Below, one piece after another: positions 1 to 9,259 of a stretch of 64,000 nucleotides of DNA (position 1 is its first letter; each line of letters starts with the position of its first letter). Below the pieces are notes generated by a model. It searched no databases and was not told the origin of the DNA. It was given only the letters and a program-made list of their open reading frames with translations. The translations under genes were made by a program, and so were the position numbers. The stretch is from Rhodobiaceae bacterium UBA4490 (lineage in GTDB: Bacteria > Pseudomonadota > Alphaproteobacteria > Parvibaculales > Parvibaculaceae): assembly GCA_002389665.1 (NCBI GenBank), contig DGNO01000002.1, positions 195,624 through 259,623 on the forward strand, written 5' to 3'.

Positions 1-196
1 GGATTGGTTCTACCCAACTATTTCGAGCCACTTACGCCGAGCAATACGCAAATCCGTTTCGCATTTAAGTCAGAACACACCTCATTTCGTCTCTTCAAAG
101 CTGATGCCGACCAAGACCGTCCCAACAGGACATATGCCTTAACAACACAAAAAACGAAGACTTCCGCCTCATTTTCTGCATGACAGGAACAAATCC
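1..196 (+). other. Probable 3' end of an upstream gene, frame undecided
   Basis: All three plus frames are open from the window edge for some distance. One closes at base 68, one at 142 and one at 183. The frame closing at 68 and the one closing at 183 both read as plausible protein tails, but too little is visible to choose or to name a family. The stretch is more AT-rich than most of the window, like the methyltransferase that follows. The bases AGGA at 184-187 sit at a reasonable distance to serve as ribosome binding site for the ATG at 197. Confidence 0.3.
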
Positions 197-886
197 ATGT
201 CTCATCAGGACATCACCCGCCAAGGCGCCTGGGAAGAATCCTACAAGAACAAACAGAATTTCGTTTTCTATCCAAACGAAGAAATGGTCCGCTTTATCTC
301 GAAATATATTCGCAAGCGAACCGGATTTTCCAGCTTCGAAGATCATCTTCCAAACGCTGCAGGCATGAAACTGCTCGACGTCGGCTGCGGTATTGGACGG
401 CATTTAGTCATGGCGCAGGATTTTGAACTGGATCCTCACGGTTTTGATCTGTCCGCAGAGGCCATTAGAACAGCCCGCGAATGGCTGCGCAGCCGCGGAC
501 TCCAAAATGCCGAAGAAAAGATCGTGCAGTCCGATGCGAGAGCTCTTCCCTGGCGAGATACATATTTCGATGTAGCTGTCAGCCACGGCGTCCTGGACTC
601 TATGCCGTTTGATATTGCCAAATCTGCAATCTCGGAAGTTCAAAGAACACTGAAGCCGGAAAGCCTTTTCTATTGCGACCTTATTGGCGGCGGCAATCAG
701 GAAGAGGTTGTCTCCACATTTCATGAGAAAGACACGATTCAATCCTATTTCGATGAAGAAAAGATAGACGAACTCTTCTCAGATCGTTTCGATATCGTGG
801 AAAAAATTCTCGTCGATCGGCATGACAAAACCGATGACTGCACGTTCTCACGCTGGCATATCATCACCCGGCGGCGTAAAGCCTAA
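197..886 (+). CDS. Class I SAM-dependent methyltransferase
   Basis: A 229-residue soluble protein with a Methyltransf_11/25-type Rossmann domain. The SAM-binding glycine motif LLDVGCGIGRHL lies at about residues 59-70, and an acidic residue follows in GFDLSAEAI. The acceptor substrate cannot be read from the sequence. It lies 14 bases upstream of a polysaccharide deacetylase on the same strand and faces the nonulosonate operon, so a role in modifying a surface glycan or flagellin sugar is a reasonable inference. Codon use is clearly more AT-rich than downstream genes, which hints at recent acquisition. The ATG at 197 has AGGA about 9 bases upstream. Confidence 0.8.
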   Translation: MSHQDITRQGAWEESYKNKQNFVFYPNEEMVRFISKYIRKRTGFSSFEDHLPNAAGMKLLDVGCGIGRHLVMAQDFELDPHGFDLSAEAIRTAREWLRSRGLQNAEEKIVQSDARALPWRDTYFDVAVSHGVLDSMPFDIAKSAISEVQRTLKPESLFYCDLIGGGNQEEVVSTFHEKDTIQSYFDEEKIDELFSDRFDIVEKILVDRHDKTDDCTFSRWHIITRRRKA

Positions 887-900
887 AGGCGAGCCCATCT

Positions 901-1875
901 ATGCTTACTATCGTCATGTATCATTATGTGCGACCGCTGGCACAAAGCGCCTATCCTCGCATAAAAGGGCTTGATACAGCGCTTTTCGATGCGCAGCTTG
1001 ATTATCTGGCGCACTATTATGAGCCAGTGACGATGGAAGACGTGCTTAGGGCGTCAAAGGGGCAAGATACGCTGCCTGAGCGCGGCGTGTTGCTCAGTTT
1101 CGATGACGGGTACCGCGATCATTATGAAGAAGTTTTTCCGCGGCTGGAAAAACGCGGCCTCAAAGGCGCCTTCTATCCGCCGGCCGCGACAGCGCTCGAC
1201 CGGGAAATTCTCGACGTCAACAAAGTGCATTTCATTCTTGCCGCCGCGCCGGACACCGGCGCGCTTCGGCAAACACTCGACGTGTGGATCGGGAAAGAAG
1301 CACAGCGCACCGCCCTTCCCTCTCTCAGTGCGCTTTCGGCGGAATATGAAAAGCCTTTCGGTTATGACGACGCCGAAACCATTTACATCAAACGCCTGTT
1401 ACAACACGCCTTGCCAGAGGGAACTCGCAGCCGTCTGACAGAGCGGCTTTTCGCCGAATTCGTCAGCGCGGATGGAAAAGACTTCGCCGAGAGCCTTTAC
1501 TGTAACGCCGCAGAGCTCACAGAAATGCGCGAGGCTGGCCACCATATCGGTTCTCACGGCGACCGCCATTACTGGCTCTCGCGTCTTGCACCCGAAGACC
1601 AGCGCCGCGACATCGAGAACTCGCTGCGTCTGCTCGACGTTGTTGGGGTATCCCGGCAGGATTTTACCTTCTGCTATCCTTACGGCGATTACAACGAGGC
1701 AACGGAAGCCGTTCTGGAAGAGCTCGGCTGCGCCGCAGCGCTCACAACAAAAGTGGATCTGGCGGAAATCACACCAGAAAACGCACTGCGACTTCCCCGC
1801 CTCGACACGAACCATTTGCCGAAAGAAAGTGGCGCCTCGGCGAATGAATGGACCAAGCGGGTGCTGGGCAAATAA
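901..1875 (+). CDS. Polysaccharide deacetylase (NodB homology domain) family protein
   Basis: A 324-residue protein with a carbohydrate esterase 4 fold and no signal peptide. The first NodB motif is FDDG at residues 67-70. The metal-binding SHxxxH motif is at 218-223, with His219 and His223. An insertion of about 100 residues separates the two motifs. Members remove N- or O-acetyl groups from sugars or have drifted to related amide hydrolysis. Proteins of this cytoplasmic type are common in O-antigen and flagellar glycosylation loci. The gene ends 4 bases before the convergent cytidylyltransferase stop, next to the nonulosonic acid operon, so a sugar-modifying role there is likely but the substrate is unknown. 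Confidence 0.8.
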   Translation: MLTIVMYHYVRPLAQSAYPRIKGLDTALFDAQLDYLAHYYEPVTMEDVLRASKGQDTLPERGVLLSFDDGYRDHYEEVFPRLEKRGLKGAFYPPAATALDREILDVNKVHFILAAAPDTGALRQTLDVWIGKEAQRTALPSLSALSAEYEKPFGYDDAETIYIKRLLQHALPEGTRSRLTERLFAEFVSADGKDFAESLYCNAAELTEMREAGHHIGSHGDRHYWLSRLAPEDQRRDIENSLRLLDVVGVSRQDFTFCYPYGDYNEATEAVLEELGCAAALTTKVDLAEITPENALRLPRLDTNHLPKESGASANEWTKRVLGK

Positions 1876-1879
1876 CCGG

Positions 1880-2575
1880 TCAGGCTCGGCGACGCGCCAT
1901 TAAAAATGCCGCGAATTCGAAATCGAGCGCCGTGTCGATATCGACGGAGCGCTCTTCCGGCATCTCGTAAAGCCGCGTGCCCGGCTGGAAAAGCTTCATA
2001 TCGGCGGTGAGCACTTCCCGGCGCCAGACATAGACAGAGCCGTTCATATCGAAGGTGCGCGGCGCGTCCTGGCGGCGGGCAAGCGGCGGATCGGTGGGCT
2101 TGGAAAGACCGACGGTGCCGTCCGCCCGCTCTTCCACCAAAGAAAAATAGGGCGAGCACTTAGCGGTCGCGCCGGTGATGACATTGGGCGCACCGCTCTC
2201 CTCGAGCAGCGCCACCGCGCCTCGAATATCCGAAGGCTCTCGCAAAGGCGAGGTCGGCTGCAGGTCCACAACCACATCGAACCGGCCCTCACGCTTTTCC
2301 ACGTCCTTCACGCAGTGAAGAATGGCCGGAAGCTTGGGAGCCGTATCGCTCGCAAGTTCTGCGGGGCGCACAATCAGCTCATGGGCGCCAGCCTCTTCGG
2401 CGGCGCGCAAAATTGCCTCATCGTCGCTCGAAACGGCCACCCTCTCGAAAAGCCCGCTGGCTAGCGCCTGGGCGATGGAGTGCGCGATGAGCGGTTTGCC
2501 GCCGATAAGACGGATGTTCTTGCCAGGCACGCCCTTCGAGCCGCCCCGCGCCAGAATGGTGCAGATCCGCCTCAC
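1880..2575 (-). CDS. legF: CMP-nonulosonic acid cytidylyltransferase (NeuA/LegF/PseF family)
   Basis: A 231-residue enzyme of the acylneuraminate cytidylyltransferase family, which activates a nonulosonic acid with CTP to the CMP-sugar. The N-terminal nucleotide-binding signature ARGGSKGVPGKNI sits at residues 9-21, and DLQPTSPLR is the second family motif. It starts at a GTG (2573-2575) that overlaps the stop of the upstream gene as GTGA, a translational-coupling arrangement. It is the last gene of the minus-strand operon that starts at 8323. Family motifs alone do not separate LegF from NeuA or PseF. The symbol follows the PtmE-type neighbour, which is typical of legionaminic acid pathways. 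Confidence 0.88.
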   Translation of the reverse strand: MRRICTILARGGSKGVPGKNIRLIGGKPLIAHSIAQALASGLFERVAVSSDDEAILRAAEEAGAHELIVRPAELASDTAPKLPAILHCVKDVEKREGRFDVVVDLQPTSPLREPSDIRGAVALLEESGAPNVITGATAKCSPYFSLVEERADGTVGLSKPTDPPLARRQDAPRTFDMNGSVYVWRREVLTADMKLFQPGTRLYEMPEERSVDIDTALDFEFAAFLMARRRA

Positions 2576-3651
2576 AGCATCTTGCCTTCCACAGCGCCAT
2601 CCTTGCCGAAGACCGCGCCATATTCTTCCTGGGCTTTGTCGAGATCTTCAAAGCGCCCGATATCGATCCAGTATTCATGGATCGGGAACGCGGCGGCAAG
2701 GCCGCCGTCCCTGATCAGCGCCTCGAAAAGCTCGGGCATGTCGTACATTTTATCTTCCGGCACATACGAAAGGACGGAAGGAGAAAGCGCATAAATCCCG
2801 CCATTGACGAAATAGCTTTGCACCGGCTTTTCCACAATGCCGGTGATGCGGTGTCCGCGTGTGTCGATCACCCCGTAAGGCACTTGCAGACGGTAATCGC
2901 GCACGCCCATCGTGGCATCGGCTTCCTGTTCCTTATGAAAATCGACGAGACGCCGGAAATCGATATCCGTCATGAGATCGGCATTCATGACGAGGAAGGG
3001 TTCCACCGGGCGCTCAGGCAGGAGATGCAGCGCGCCCGCCGTGCCGAGGCGCTTGTTCTCTTCGAGATACGTAATCTCGACGCCCCATTTCGATCCGTCC
3101 TTGAAATAGTCTTCCACTTTCTGCGACTGGTAATTGACAGAGAGAAAGAGCCGTTTGAAGCCTTGTTCAGCAAGACGTTCGATAATACCTTCCAGCACCG
3201 GCTTGCCGCCCACGGGAATAAGCGGCTTCGGCAGGTCCTCGGTCAAAGGCCGCAGCCGTGTGCCGAGCCCGCCTGCCATGACCACCACCCAGTTACCGCT
3301 GTCCTGCTGACGCATGAGCTGATTGAGCGTCTCAAGCCCAACGATGTGCCCGCCATGATCCACCACTGGCACCTGCGCGATGCCGAACTGCTTCATCCAT
3401 TTAAGGACGGTCGCCCGGTCGATCTCCGGCCCGGCGGTGATGGGATTTTCCTTCATTGCCTTGGTGACAGACGCCTCCATCCCCTCCCCGCGCAAAAGCG
3501 CGCGGCGGATATCGCCGTCCGTGATCGTGCCTTTAAGATGCGTTTCCCCATCCACGACAAGCACGATCTGCAAGGCGCTTTGATCGAGTGAGGCAATCGC
3601 CTCACGTATCGTGGCGCTTTCAGGCAATGCAGCTTTTTTCCAATCGGCCAT
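2572..3651 (-). CDS. ptmE: CBS-domain nucleotidyltransferase, PtmE-like (glucosamine-1-phosphate guanylyltransferase)
   Basis: A 359-residue two-part protein. Residues 1-115 form a pair of CBS domains (TITDGDIRR near 42-50). Residues 121-350 are an NTP_transferase domain with the nucleotide motif AGGLGTRLRPLT at 126-137 and the PKPLIPVGGKP motif after it. This CBS plus nucleotidyltransferase layout is that of Campylobacter PtmE, which makes GDP-glucosamine as the entry step of the GDP-linked legionaminic acid route. The CBS pair probably senses a nucleotide. AGGAAAA directly precedes the ATG. It overlaps legF and lies 6 bases after legI. A generic hexose-phosphate nucleotidyltransferase is the alternative. 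Confidence 0.85.
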   Translation of the reverse strand: MADWKKAALPESATIREAIASLDQSALQIVLVVDGETHLKGTITDGDIRRALLRGEGMEASVTKAMKENPITAGPEIDRATVLKWMKQFGIAQVPVVDHGGHIVGLETLNQLMRQQDSGNWVVVMAGGLGTRLRPLTEDLPKPLIPVGGKPVLEGIIERLAEQGFKRLFLSVNYQSQKVEDYFKDGSKWGVEITYLEENKRLGTAGALHLLPERPVEPFLVMNADLMTDIDFRRLVDFHKEQEADATMGVRDYRLQVPYGVIDTRGHRITGIVEKPVQSYFVNGGIYALSPSVLSYVPEDKMYDMPELFEALIRDGGLAAAFPIHEYWIDIGRFEDLDKAQEEYGAVFGKDGAVEGKML

Positions 3652-3657
3652 TTTTCC

Positions 3658-4740
3658 TCACAGCCCAATAAGCTCGTCCGGCGCAAAAGCGCGCGGCGCT
3701 GGCTTGCCGAGTAGCGACCAGAATGCGAGCGGGGACAGCCCCGTGCCCGGCCGCTTCACCGTCAGATTGTCTTCCGTAAAAAGCTCGCCTTCCGCAATGG
3801 GCCGCGCCGCCACAAGGCTTTTGCGCGCCACATCCGCCGTCTCCGCCTCAATGCCGCGCGGTTCTTTAACGCCGTCGCCGAGCGCGGCGCTTACACGGCG
3901 CACGCCGCTGACAAGAGCGCGCAGGTCATCCGGTTCGATAGAGGCTTTATGGTCTGGCCCTGGCAAGGTTTTATCGAGCGTAAAATGCTTCTCGATCATG
4001 GCAGCACCGAGAGCGGCGGCAGCGATGGGGATCTCGATACCGACACTGTGATCGGAAAAGCCCGCCGGCAAACCGAATTCCCGGCGCAACGCCTCCATGG
4101 CTTTCAAATTGATATCACTATCCGGCGTTGGATAAGCGCTGGTGCAATGCAGCAGCGTCACATTGGCCCGTAAGGCGCGCTGGCCTGCCTCGCTCTTGTA
4201 AGCCGCCTGAAACGCGCTTTCGGAAGGCGCGCCGCCTTCCCCATACCCGAAAGCAAGGACGCCGAGCGCTGCTTCGATCTCCTCCAGCCTCGCCATGCCG
4301 GTGGAAAGGATGACGGGGCGGCGGGTGCGCGCAATGGCAAGAAGCAGCGGCGCATTGGTCAACTCGCCCGAACCGACTTTAAGCCGCGTTAGTTTCAGCC
4401 TGTTTGCGAGCAAATCGAGACTCGGAAAATCGAATGGCGTCGACAAAAACTCGATACCGCGTTCCGCGCAGCGAGCGATGAGCGTCCGATGGGCGGCTTC
4501 ATCGAGCTCCAGCGCTTTCAGCATCTCATACTGGCTTTGCGCTTCGCCTGTTTCCCGCTTTTGGTAAGCAGCCTTCGGCGCGGATTTCGTAGCAATCGCA
4601 TCGGCGCTGAAGGTTTGAAACTTTATGACATCGGCACCTGCATCCGCCGCCGCATCGACAAGCTCAAGCGCCCGCTCGAGCGAACCATTATGGTTCACGC
4701 CGGCCTCGGCAATGATCTCGACATGGGGCGGCTTGCTCAT
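3658..4740 (-). CDS. legI: N-acetylneuraminate/legionaminate synthase (NeuB family)
   Basis: A 360-residue enzyme that condenses phosphoenolpyruvate with a 6-carbon amino sugar to form a 9-carbon nonulosonic acid. The NeuB TIM-barrel domain fills about residues 8-270, opening with EIIAEAGVNHNGS and IKFQTF. FSDHSVG is the conserved loop. Residues 295-355 form the C-terminal SAF/antifreeze-like domain (RKSLVAARPIAEGELFTEDNL). It overlaps legG by ATGA, so the two are translationally coupled. Assignment to legionaminate rather than sialate rests on the operon (PtmE, LegC-type aminotransferase). The NeuB family itself is clear. Confidence 0.9.
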   Translation of the reverse strand: MSKPPHVEIIAEAGVNHNGSLERALELVDAAADAGADVIKFQTFSADAIATKSAPKAAYQKRETGEAQSQYEMLKALELDEAAHRTLIARCAERGIEFLSTPFDFPSLDLLANRLKLTRLKVGSGELTNAPLLLAIARTRRPVILSTGMARLEEIEAALGVLAFGYGEGGAPSESAFQAAYKSEAGQRALRANVTLLHCTSAYPTPDSDINLKAMEALRREFGLPAGFSDHSVGIEIPIAAAALGAAMIEKHFTLDKTLPGPDHKASIEPDDLRALVSGVRRVSAALGDGVKEPRGIEAETADVARKSLVAARPIAEGELFTEDNLTVKRPGTGLSPLAFWSLLGKPAPRAFAPDELIGL

Positions 4741-5909
4741 GCCGGCACCTCAAGCTCGTAGAAACGTTTCATCAAAATATTTTCCAGCGGCAGCTCGCGC
4801 AGCTTCTCGTATATCCGCTCTGAGGCACCGCCCCGTCCATATGGCGTTTCGCAGCGCGCCGCCTGCACCTGAATTTCATCCGAGAGCGCATGGCGGATCG
4901 CCGCAACGATTGCCCCGGCTTCCGCGTCACAGTCGATGACACAGGGCGCACGCAGCCGGCCCTGTTGCCGCGGGCCGATATTGACCGTCGGCGTTCCCAC
5001 AGCAGGTGCTTCGATAATACCGCTCGATGAATTGCCGATCACCGCATCCGCCGCGCGCAGCACCGTGCCGTAGCGCCGCCGCCCGAGCGACTGCACACAT
5101 ACGGTACGCGGGGCATGGCGCACGGCATAAACCTCGATCAGCCGGGCGATCTCCTCGCCGGCCGTGTCCGCATTGGTGCCGGTAAAAATAATCCGCGCAT
5201 CTGGAAAAGCATCGAGCGCGCCCAGGAGCTGCGCCGCCGCTTCCCCTGCCTCCCCGGCCAGCGTAACCGGATGATATGTCACGAGAAAAAGCGGGCCGCC
5301 CGCACCCGGCACACCGAGCTCAGCAAGGATATCTTGCGGATCTGCCGTGTCCTCTTCCGTGAGGGGATCAAGGCCTGGCGCGCCGACATTGAAAACACGC
5401 GAAGGGTCTTCACCCATTTGAATGACCCGGCGCCGGTAAGGCTCGGCCGCCACGAAATGATAATGCGCCATCTTGGTGAGAGCGTGGCGGATCGCTTCAT
5501 CGATCTGCCCCTCGCTCGCTTCCCCGCCATGAATATGCGCAATGGGAAGGCGCGCAAGCATGGCCGCTTCCGCTGCCGCCAGAATTTCGTACCGGTCCCC
5601 CAGCACCACAACGATGTCCGGCTTCAACTCAGCAAATGCACGGCCGAAACCGCCGAGCCCGCGGCCCATCGCCTCGGCAAGACCGGCGGCATCGTCGGCG
5701 CCGAGTTCCATATCCACTTTTGCAGCGATGGGAAAACCGTCCGCTTCGATCTCACGCAGGGTCATTCCATGGCGCTCGGACAGATGCGTGCCAGTGGCGA
5801 TGAGCTGCAGCTCAATAGCAGCATCGCGATGCAGCAAGCCGATCAGGCGGTGCAGAATGCCATATTCCGCCCGCGAGCCCGTCACCACCGCAATGCGCCG
5901 CTCATTCAT
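4737..5909 (-). CDS. legG: Hydrolysing UDP/GDP-sugar 2-epimerase (NeuC/LegG family)
   Basis: A 390-residue enzyme that removes the nucleotide from a UDP- or GDP-amino sugar with inversion at C2, giving the free sugar for LegI. Family motifs are VVTGSRAEYG at the N-terminus, GDRYEILAAA with HIHGGEASEGQIDE in the middle, and GNSSSGIIEAP near the C-terminus. I start at the ATG of 5907-5909, which overlaps the aminotransferase stop by ATGA. The frame stays open for another 70 codons upstream, but that stretch lies within the aminotransferase gene and does not resemble the family. The product passes to legI, which it overlaps. Confidence 0.88.
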   Translation of the reverse strand: MNERRIAVVTGSRAEYGILHRLIGLLHRDAAIELQLIATGTHLSERHGMTLREIEADGFPIAAKVDMELGADDAAGLAEAMGRGLGGFGRAFAELKPDIVVVLGDRYEILAAAEAAMLARLPIAHIHGGEASEGQIDEAIRHALTKMAHYHFVAAEPYRRRVIQMGEDPSRVFNVGAPGLDPLTEEDTADPQDILAELGVPGAGGPLFLVTYHPVTLAGEAGEAAAQLLGALDAFPDARIIFTGTNADTAGEEIARLIEVYAVRHAPRTVCVQSLGRRRYGTVLRAADAVIGNSSSGIIEAPAVGTPTVNIGPRQQGRLRAPCVIDCDAEAGAIVAAIRHALSDEIQVQAARCETPYGRGGASERIYEKLRELPLENILMKRFYELEVPA

Positions 5910-7126
5910 ATCGCCTCCCCAAGCTCCACGCTGGAGGGAATGTTGATCAAGCACGCTTCTAGGGCTCGCGCCACCGGTAAATCCATGGAAGGACAGCCTG
6001 CATACATAGGAAGGTCCGGCATAAGCGTCCAAAGCGGCCGGGTCATCAGACCTGCATCGTTCGTTGCATCGAGAACGGCGTTGCGGGCCTCCATATCCGG
6101 GGTATCGAGAAGCAGACAATTGAGCCAGTTATTGGATCGGGCGAAAGAAGGCGGACGGTAAAAGGAAACACCTTTTAGCTCGGAAAATTCCTCATTATAG
6201 CGATCTGCAAGCCAGGCCTTTGCCTGCAAAAAACCATCGAGCTGTTCCAGCTGCGCGCACCCCATTGCGGCATTCAAGTTGGGCAGGCGGTAATTGTAAC
6301 CAGTCTCATCATGATTGAAGGCCCATTTATGAGGAACCTTGGCCGTGGTCGTCAGGTGCTTTGCATGCCGGGCAAGCTCAGCATCATTTGTCAGGATAGC
6401 GCCGCCGCCGCCTGTGGTGATGATCTTGTTACCGTTGAAACTCACCGCTGCCACAAGTCCGAGCGACCCGCAGGGGCGTTCTTTGTAAAAACTGCCAAGC
6501 GACTCGGCGGCATCCTCCACGATCGGCAGGTTCCACTGCGCACCGACCTCGGCCAGCGCCTCCATATCGACGGGATGACCGAATGTGTGCATGGGAACAA
6601 TCGCGGCAAGGCGCCGGCCCGTTAGCCGGTTACGCATACCCTCTCCGGTCACTTCGGCAATATCTTTGAGATATGCGCCCAGTTTTTCAGGGTCGAGCCC
6701 AAGCGTGAGCGTGGAACTGTCGGCAAAGTGCGGCACGGCGCCGAGATAGGAGACGGCATTCGCCGTCGCCACGAAAGTCGCGGCAGGAATGATGACCTCA
6801 TCTGCGGCTTGAACGCCCGCCAGCCGAAGCGAGACCTGCAAAGCAGCGGTGCCGTTTACGACAGCAACAGCATGCGCCACCCCGCACCGCTCAGCCAGCA
6901 TCTCCTCGAACCGGCCCACATAAGATCCGACGGAAGACACCCATCCCGCATCGAGACAATCTTTTACGTAAGTCCATTCAGCGCCGGCTATGCGCGGAGC
7001 ATGCAACGGCACAAAACCGCTTTCGGCGCCTCGCCCTATCGCCGATCGCAACGCGGCAACAACCGCGCCGGCATCGACACCGCGCTTGTTATCAGCCATG
7101 CCGGAAACGTCCACGGTGAGCGCCAT
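5906..7126 (-). CDS. legC: LegC-type DegT/DnrJ/EryC1/StrS sugar aminotransferase
   Basis: A 406-residue PLP-dependent aminotransferase acting on a nucleotide-linked 4-keto-6-deoxy sugar. Typical features are GWVSSVGSYVGRFEE near the N-terminus, the VNGTAALQVSL cofactor-binding segment, VEDAAESLGS, and the Schiff-base lysine in SFNGNKIITTGGGG. It is longer than most family members, as the LegC subgroup is. AAGGAGG stands 4 bases upstream of the ATG at 7126. A second in-frame ATG at 7099 is possible. It overlaps legG at its 3' end. The adjacent SDR (7136-8323) may supply its substrate, although that SDR lacks clear dehydratase residues. Confidence 0.88.
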   Translation of the reverse strand: MALTVDVSGMADNKRGVDAGAVVAALRSAIGRGAESGFVPLHAPRIAGAEWTYVKDCLDAGWVSSVGSYVGRFEEMLAERCGVAHAVAVVNGTAALQVSLRLAGVQAADEVIIPAATFVATANAVSYLGAVPHFADSSTLTLGLDPEKLGAYLKDIAEVTGEGMRNRLTGRRLAAIVPMHTFGHPVDMEALAEVGAQWNLPIVEDAAESLGSFYKERPCGSLGLVAAVSFNGNKIITTGGGGAILTNDAELARHAKHLTTTAKVPHKWAFNHDETGYNYRLPNLNAAMGCAQLEQLDGFLQAKAWLADRYNEEFSELKGVSFYRPPSFARSNNWLNCLLLDTPDMEARNAVLDATNDAGLMTRPLWTLMPDLPMYAGCPSMDLPVARALEACLINIPSSVELGEAI

Positions 7127-7135
7127 TGCGCCTCC

Positions 7136-8323
7136 TTACGCGGCCGCCACTTCCGGCCGCACCTCATAATTGCCGTAATAGCCTTGAATGGCATTCTGGC
7201 GTTGATAGAAACCGGCATGCACTGCGCCGATCAGCTCCGGCACAAATCCGGCGACCGAATGCTGGGGCACGAAATCGAGAACTTCGCGGATCTTGCGGAA
7301 GGAAACCCGGTAATTACGGGGATCCGACCCATGCTCCACGAAATTCACTTTACCGTCGATGTGCTTGAGAATCTCTTCGATGATCATCGCTTTGGTGTAG
7401 TTGTTCTCATCCGAGCCGACATTGAACACCTCGCCGCGCACCTTGGTTTCATCCGCTTCCAGCACACGGATCACGGCACCGGCAATATCGCGCACATGGC
7501 AATAGGGTCGCCATGTATCTTTGTCATAAACGTCGAGAGCTTCGCCGCGCGCCAAGGCTGCGGTAAACTCGTTCACCGTAAGATCGAAACGCATGCGCGG
7601 GCTTAAGCCGAACGCCGTCGAAATGCGCAGGATAGTCGGTATGAAATCAGCTTTATCCGCATGCGTTAGAATGTATTTTTCAAACGCCACTTTTGTTTCC
7701 GCATAAATCGAAAGCGGCTTCAGCTCGGCCTCTTCCGTCGCAGGGTCATCGGAGGTGCGCATGCCGTAGTTCGAGCATGTTGAGGTAAAAACGAACTTAT
7801 GGATGCCGCGGCCTTTCATCGCTTCGAAAAGCGCCTCGCTGCCTCCGCCGTTCACGGACCGGGTCAGCTCCGGATATTTCTTGGAAATCGGATCGCCGAC
7901 CAGCGACGCAAGCAGCACGACGTCCGTCACCCCGTCCAGCGCCCGGTCCAATACGGCCTGGTCACGCATATCCCCGAACACAAAGCTAAATCCGGGCTCG
8001 TCGAACAACCCTTCCATCGACAGCGAATTGGCATAAAGGAAGTTATCCAGAACACGCACGCCATAGCCTTGCTTCAAGAGCTCGCGCACCATCACCGCGC
8101 CGACATATCCTGCACCGCCCACCACAAGCACCTGGCGCGCCCGCAGCGGGCCCCGCTGCGCCTCACGCTCAAGCCGGCTCATCGTATCTTGCAGCGCTTC
8201 AACCGCGCGCGCGGCATCACCCGCTTTCAGCCAATTGGCGCAAGCGGAAAGAGCCGCCCTATAGACGGCTTCGTCGGCAAGAGGATCGGCTGACACAGGC
8301 GGGCGGGAATCGTTCGATGCCAT
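7136..8323 (-). CDS. Extended-SDR NAD-dependent sugar epimerase/dehydratase with N-terminal extension
   Basis: First gene of the nonulosonate operon, 395 residues. A charged extension of about 60 residues precedes the Rossmann motif VLVVGGAGYVG. The catalytic tyrosine-lysine pair is in YAETKVAFEK. The segment before it reads TSTCSNYG. 4,6-dehydratases such as LegB or RmlB carry an acidic residue there (STDEVYG or STSEVYG), so this protein looks more like an epimerase or reductase than the expected LegB. It lies 9 bases upstream of legC and clearly belongs to the operon. The substrate is unknown. It could be a divergent dehydratase, or a later-acting sugar C4/C5 epimerase. Confidence 0.8.
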   Translation of the reverse strand: MASNDSRPPVSADPLADEAVYRAALSACANWLKAGDAARAVEALQDTMSRLEREAQRGPLRARQVLVVGGAGYVGAVMVRELLKQGYGVRVLDNFLYANSLSMEGLFDEPGFSFVFGDMRDQAVLDRALDGVTDVVLLASLVGDPISKKYPELTRSVNGGGSEALFEAMKGRGIHKFVFTSTCSNYGMRTSDDPATEEAELKPLSIYAETKVAFEKYILTHADKADFIPTILRISTAFGLSPRMRFDLTVNEFTAALARGEALDVYDKDTWRPYCHVRDIAGAVIRVLEADETKVRGEVFNVGSDENNYTKAMIIEEILKHIDGKVNFVEHGSDPRNYRVSFRKIREVLDFVPQHSVAGFVPELIGAVHAGFYQRQNAIQGYYGNYEVRPEVAAA

Positions 8324-8487
8324 TCATCTCTCCGTGGCCAGAAGTCTCCGGCGGGATCGCCGGTCTTTGGGAGAAAAGATGCGCTTGTTAATGTTAATAA
8401 GCCGTAAAGTAGCTGAGAAAATCCCCGGATTTCCAGGAAATAGAACCGCTTTTATGGTTTCTGAACCGTAAACGCCAACAAATGGAT

Positions 8488-8509
8488 GTTTGGGCGCATC
8501 CGCCCAAAC
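8488..8509. repeat. Perfect 9-bp inverted repeat upstream of the nonulosonate operon
   Basis: Arms GTTTGGGCG and CGCCCAAAC flank a CATC loop. No T run follows on either strand, so it is probably not an intrinsic terminator. The 329-base gap 8324-8652 also holds the ferredoxin terminator (8610-8645) and AT-rich DNA at 8380-8420 (two TTAA words near 8389 and 8395), where the operon promoter probably lies. I see no gene in the gap. The repeat may be a regulator site or an RNA hairpin. Confidence 0.5.
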
Positions 8510-8609
8510 GGTCTCAGAATTTATCTGTGAGAACTGCTTTTACGTAAACGGACTTGCGAACGGCACACAGGCCAAAGCGCCCCGAACCTGACCGGCAGGG
8601 ACTAAAAAG

Positions 8610-8645
8610 AAAAAGCCGCTCCGAGACGCACGGAAACGGCTTTTT
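8610..8645 (-). terminator. Rho-independent terminator of the ferredoxin gene
   Basis: Complementary arms AAAAAGCCG and CGGCTTTTT, 9 bp each, lie 7 bases past the ferredoxin stop. On the minus strand the hairpin is followed by TTTTTCTTTTT, a good U-run. Confidence 0.8.
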
Positions 8646-8652
8646 CAGAAAA

Positions 8653-9129
<477 letters not shown>

Positions 9130-9259
9130 TTATCACGCCTCTTTGCCCAGCGTCCAGCCACTTTTCCCCGCCCTTTCGGGCCCCGCCCCAGCGCTCTCAT
9201 GGTCATTTCGCCGCAGGCCGGTTAAAACGGGCGCAGCTCAAAACAAAACGGCCCGGCCC

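Noticed and set aside
5910..6119. 70-codon upstream extension of legG
   Set aside because: It lies within the aminotransferase gene in another frame. ATG at 5909 has the coupled ATGA overlap and family length.
8488..8509. Hairpin considered as terminator
   Set aside because: No T-run follows on either strand, so I list it only as an inverted repeat.
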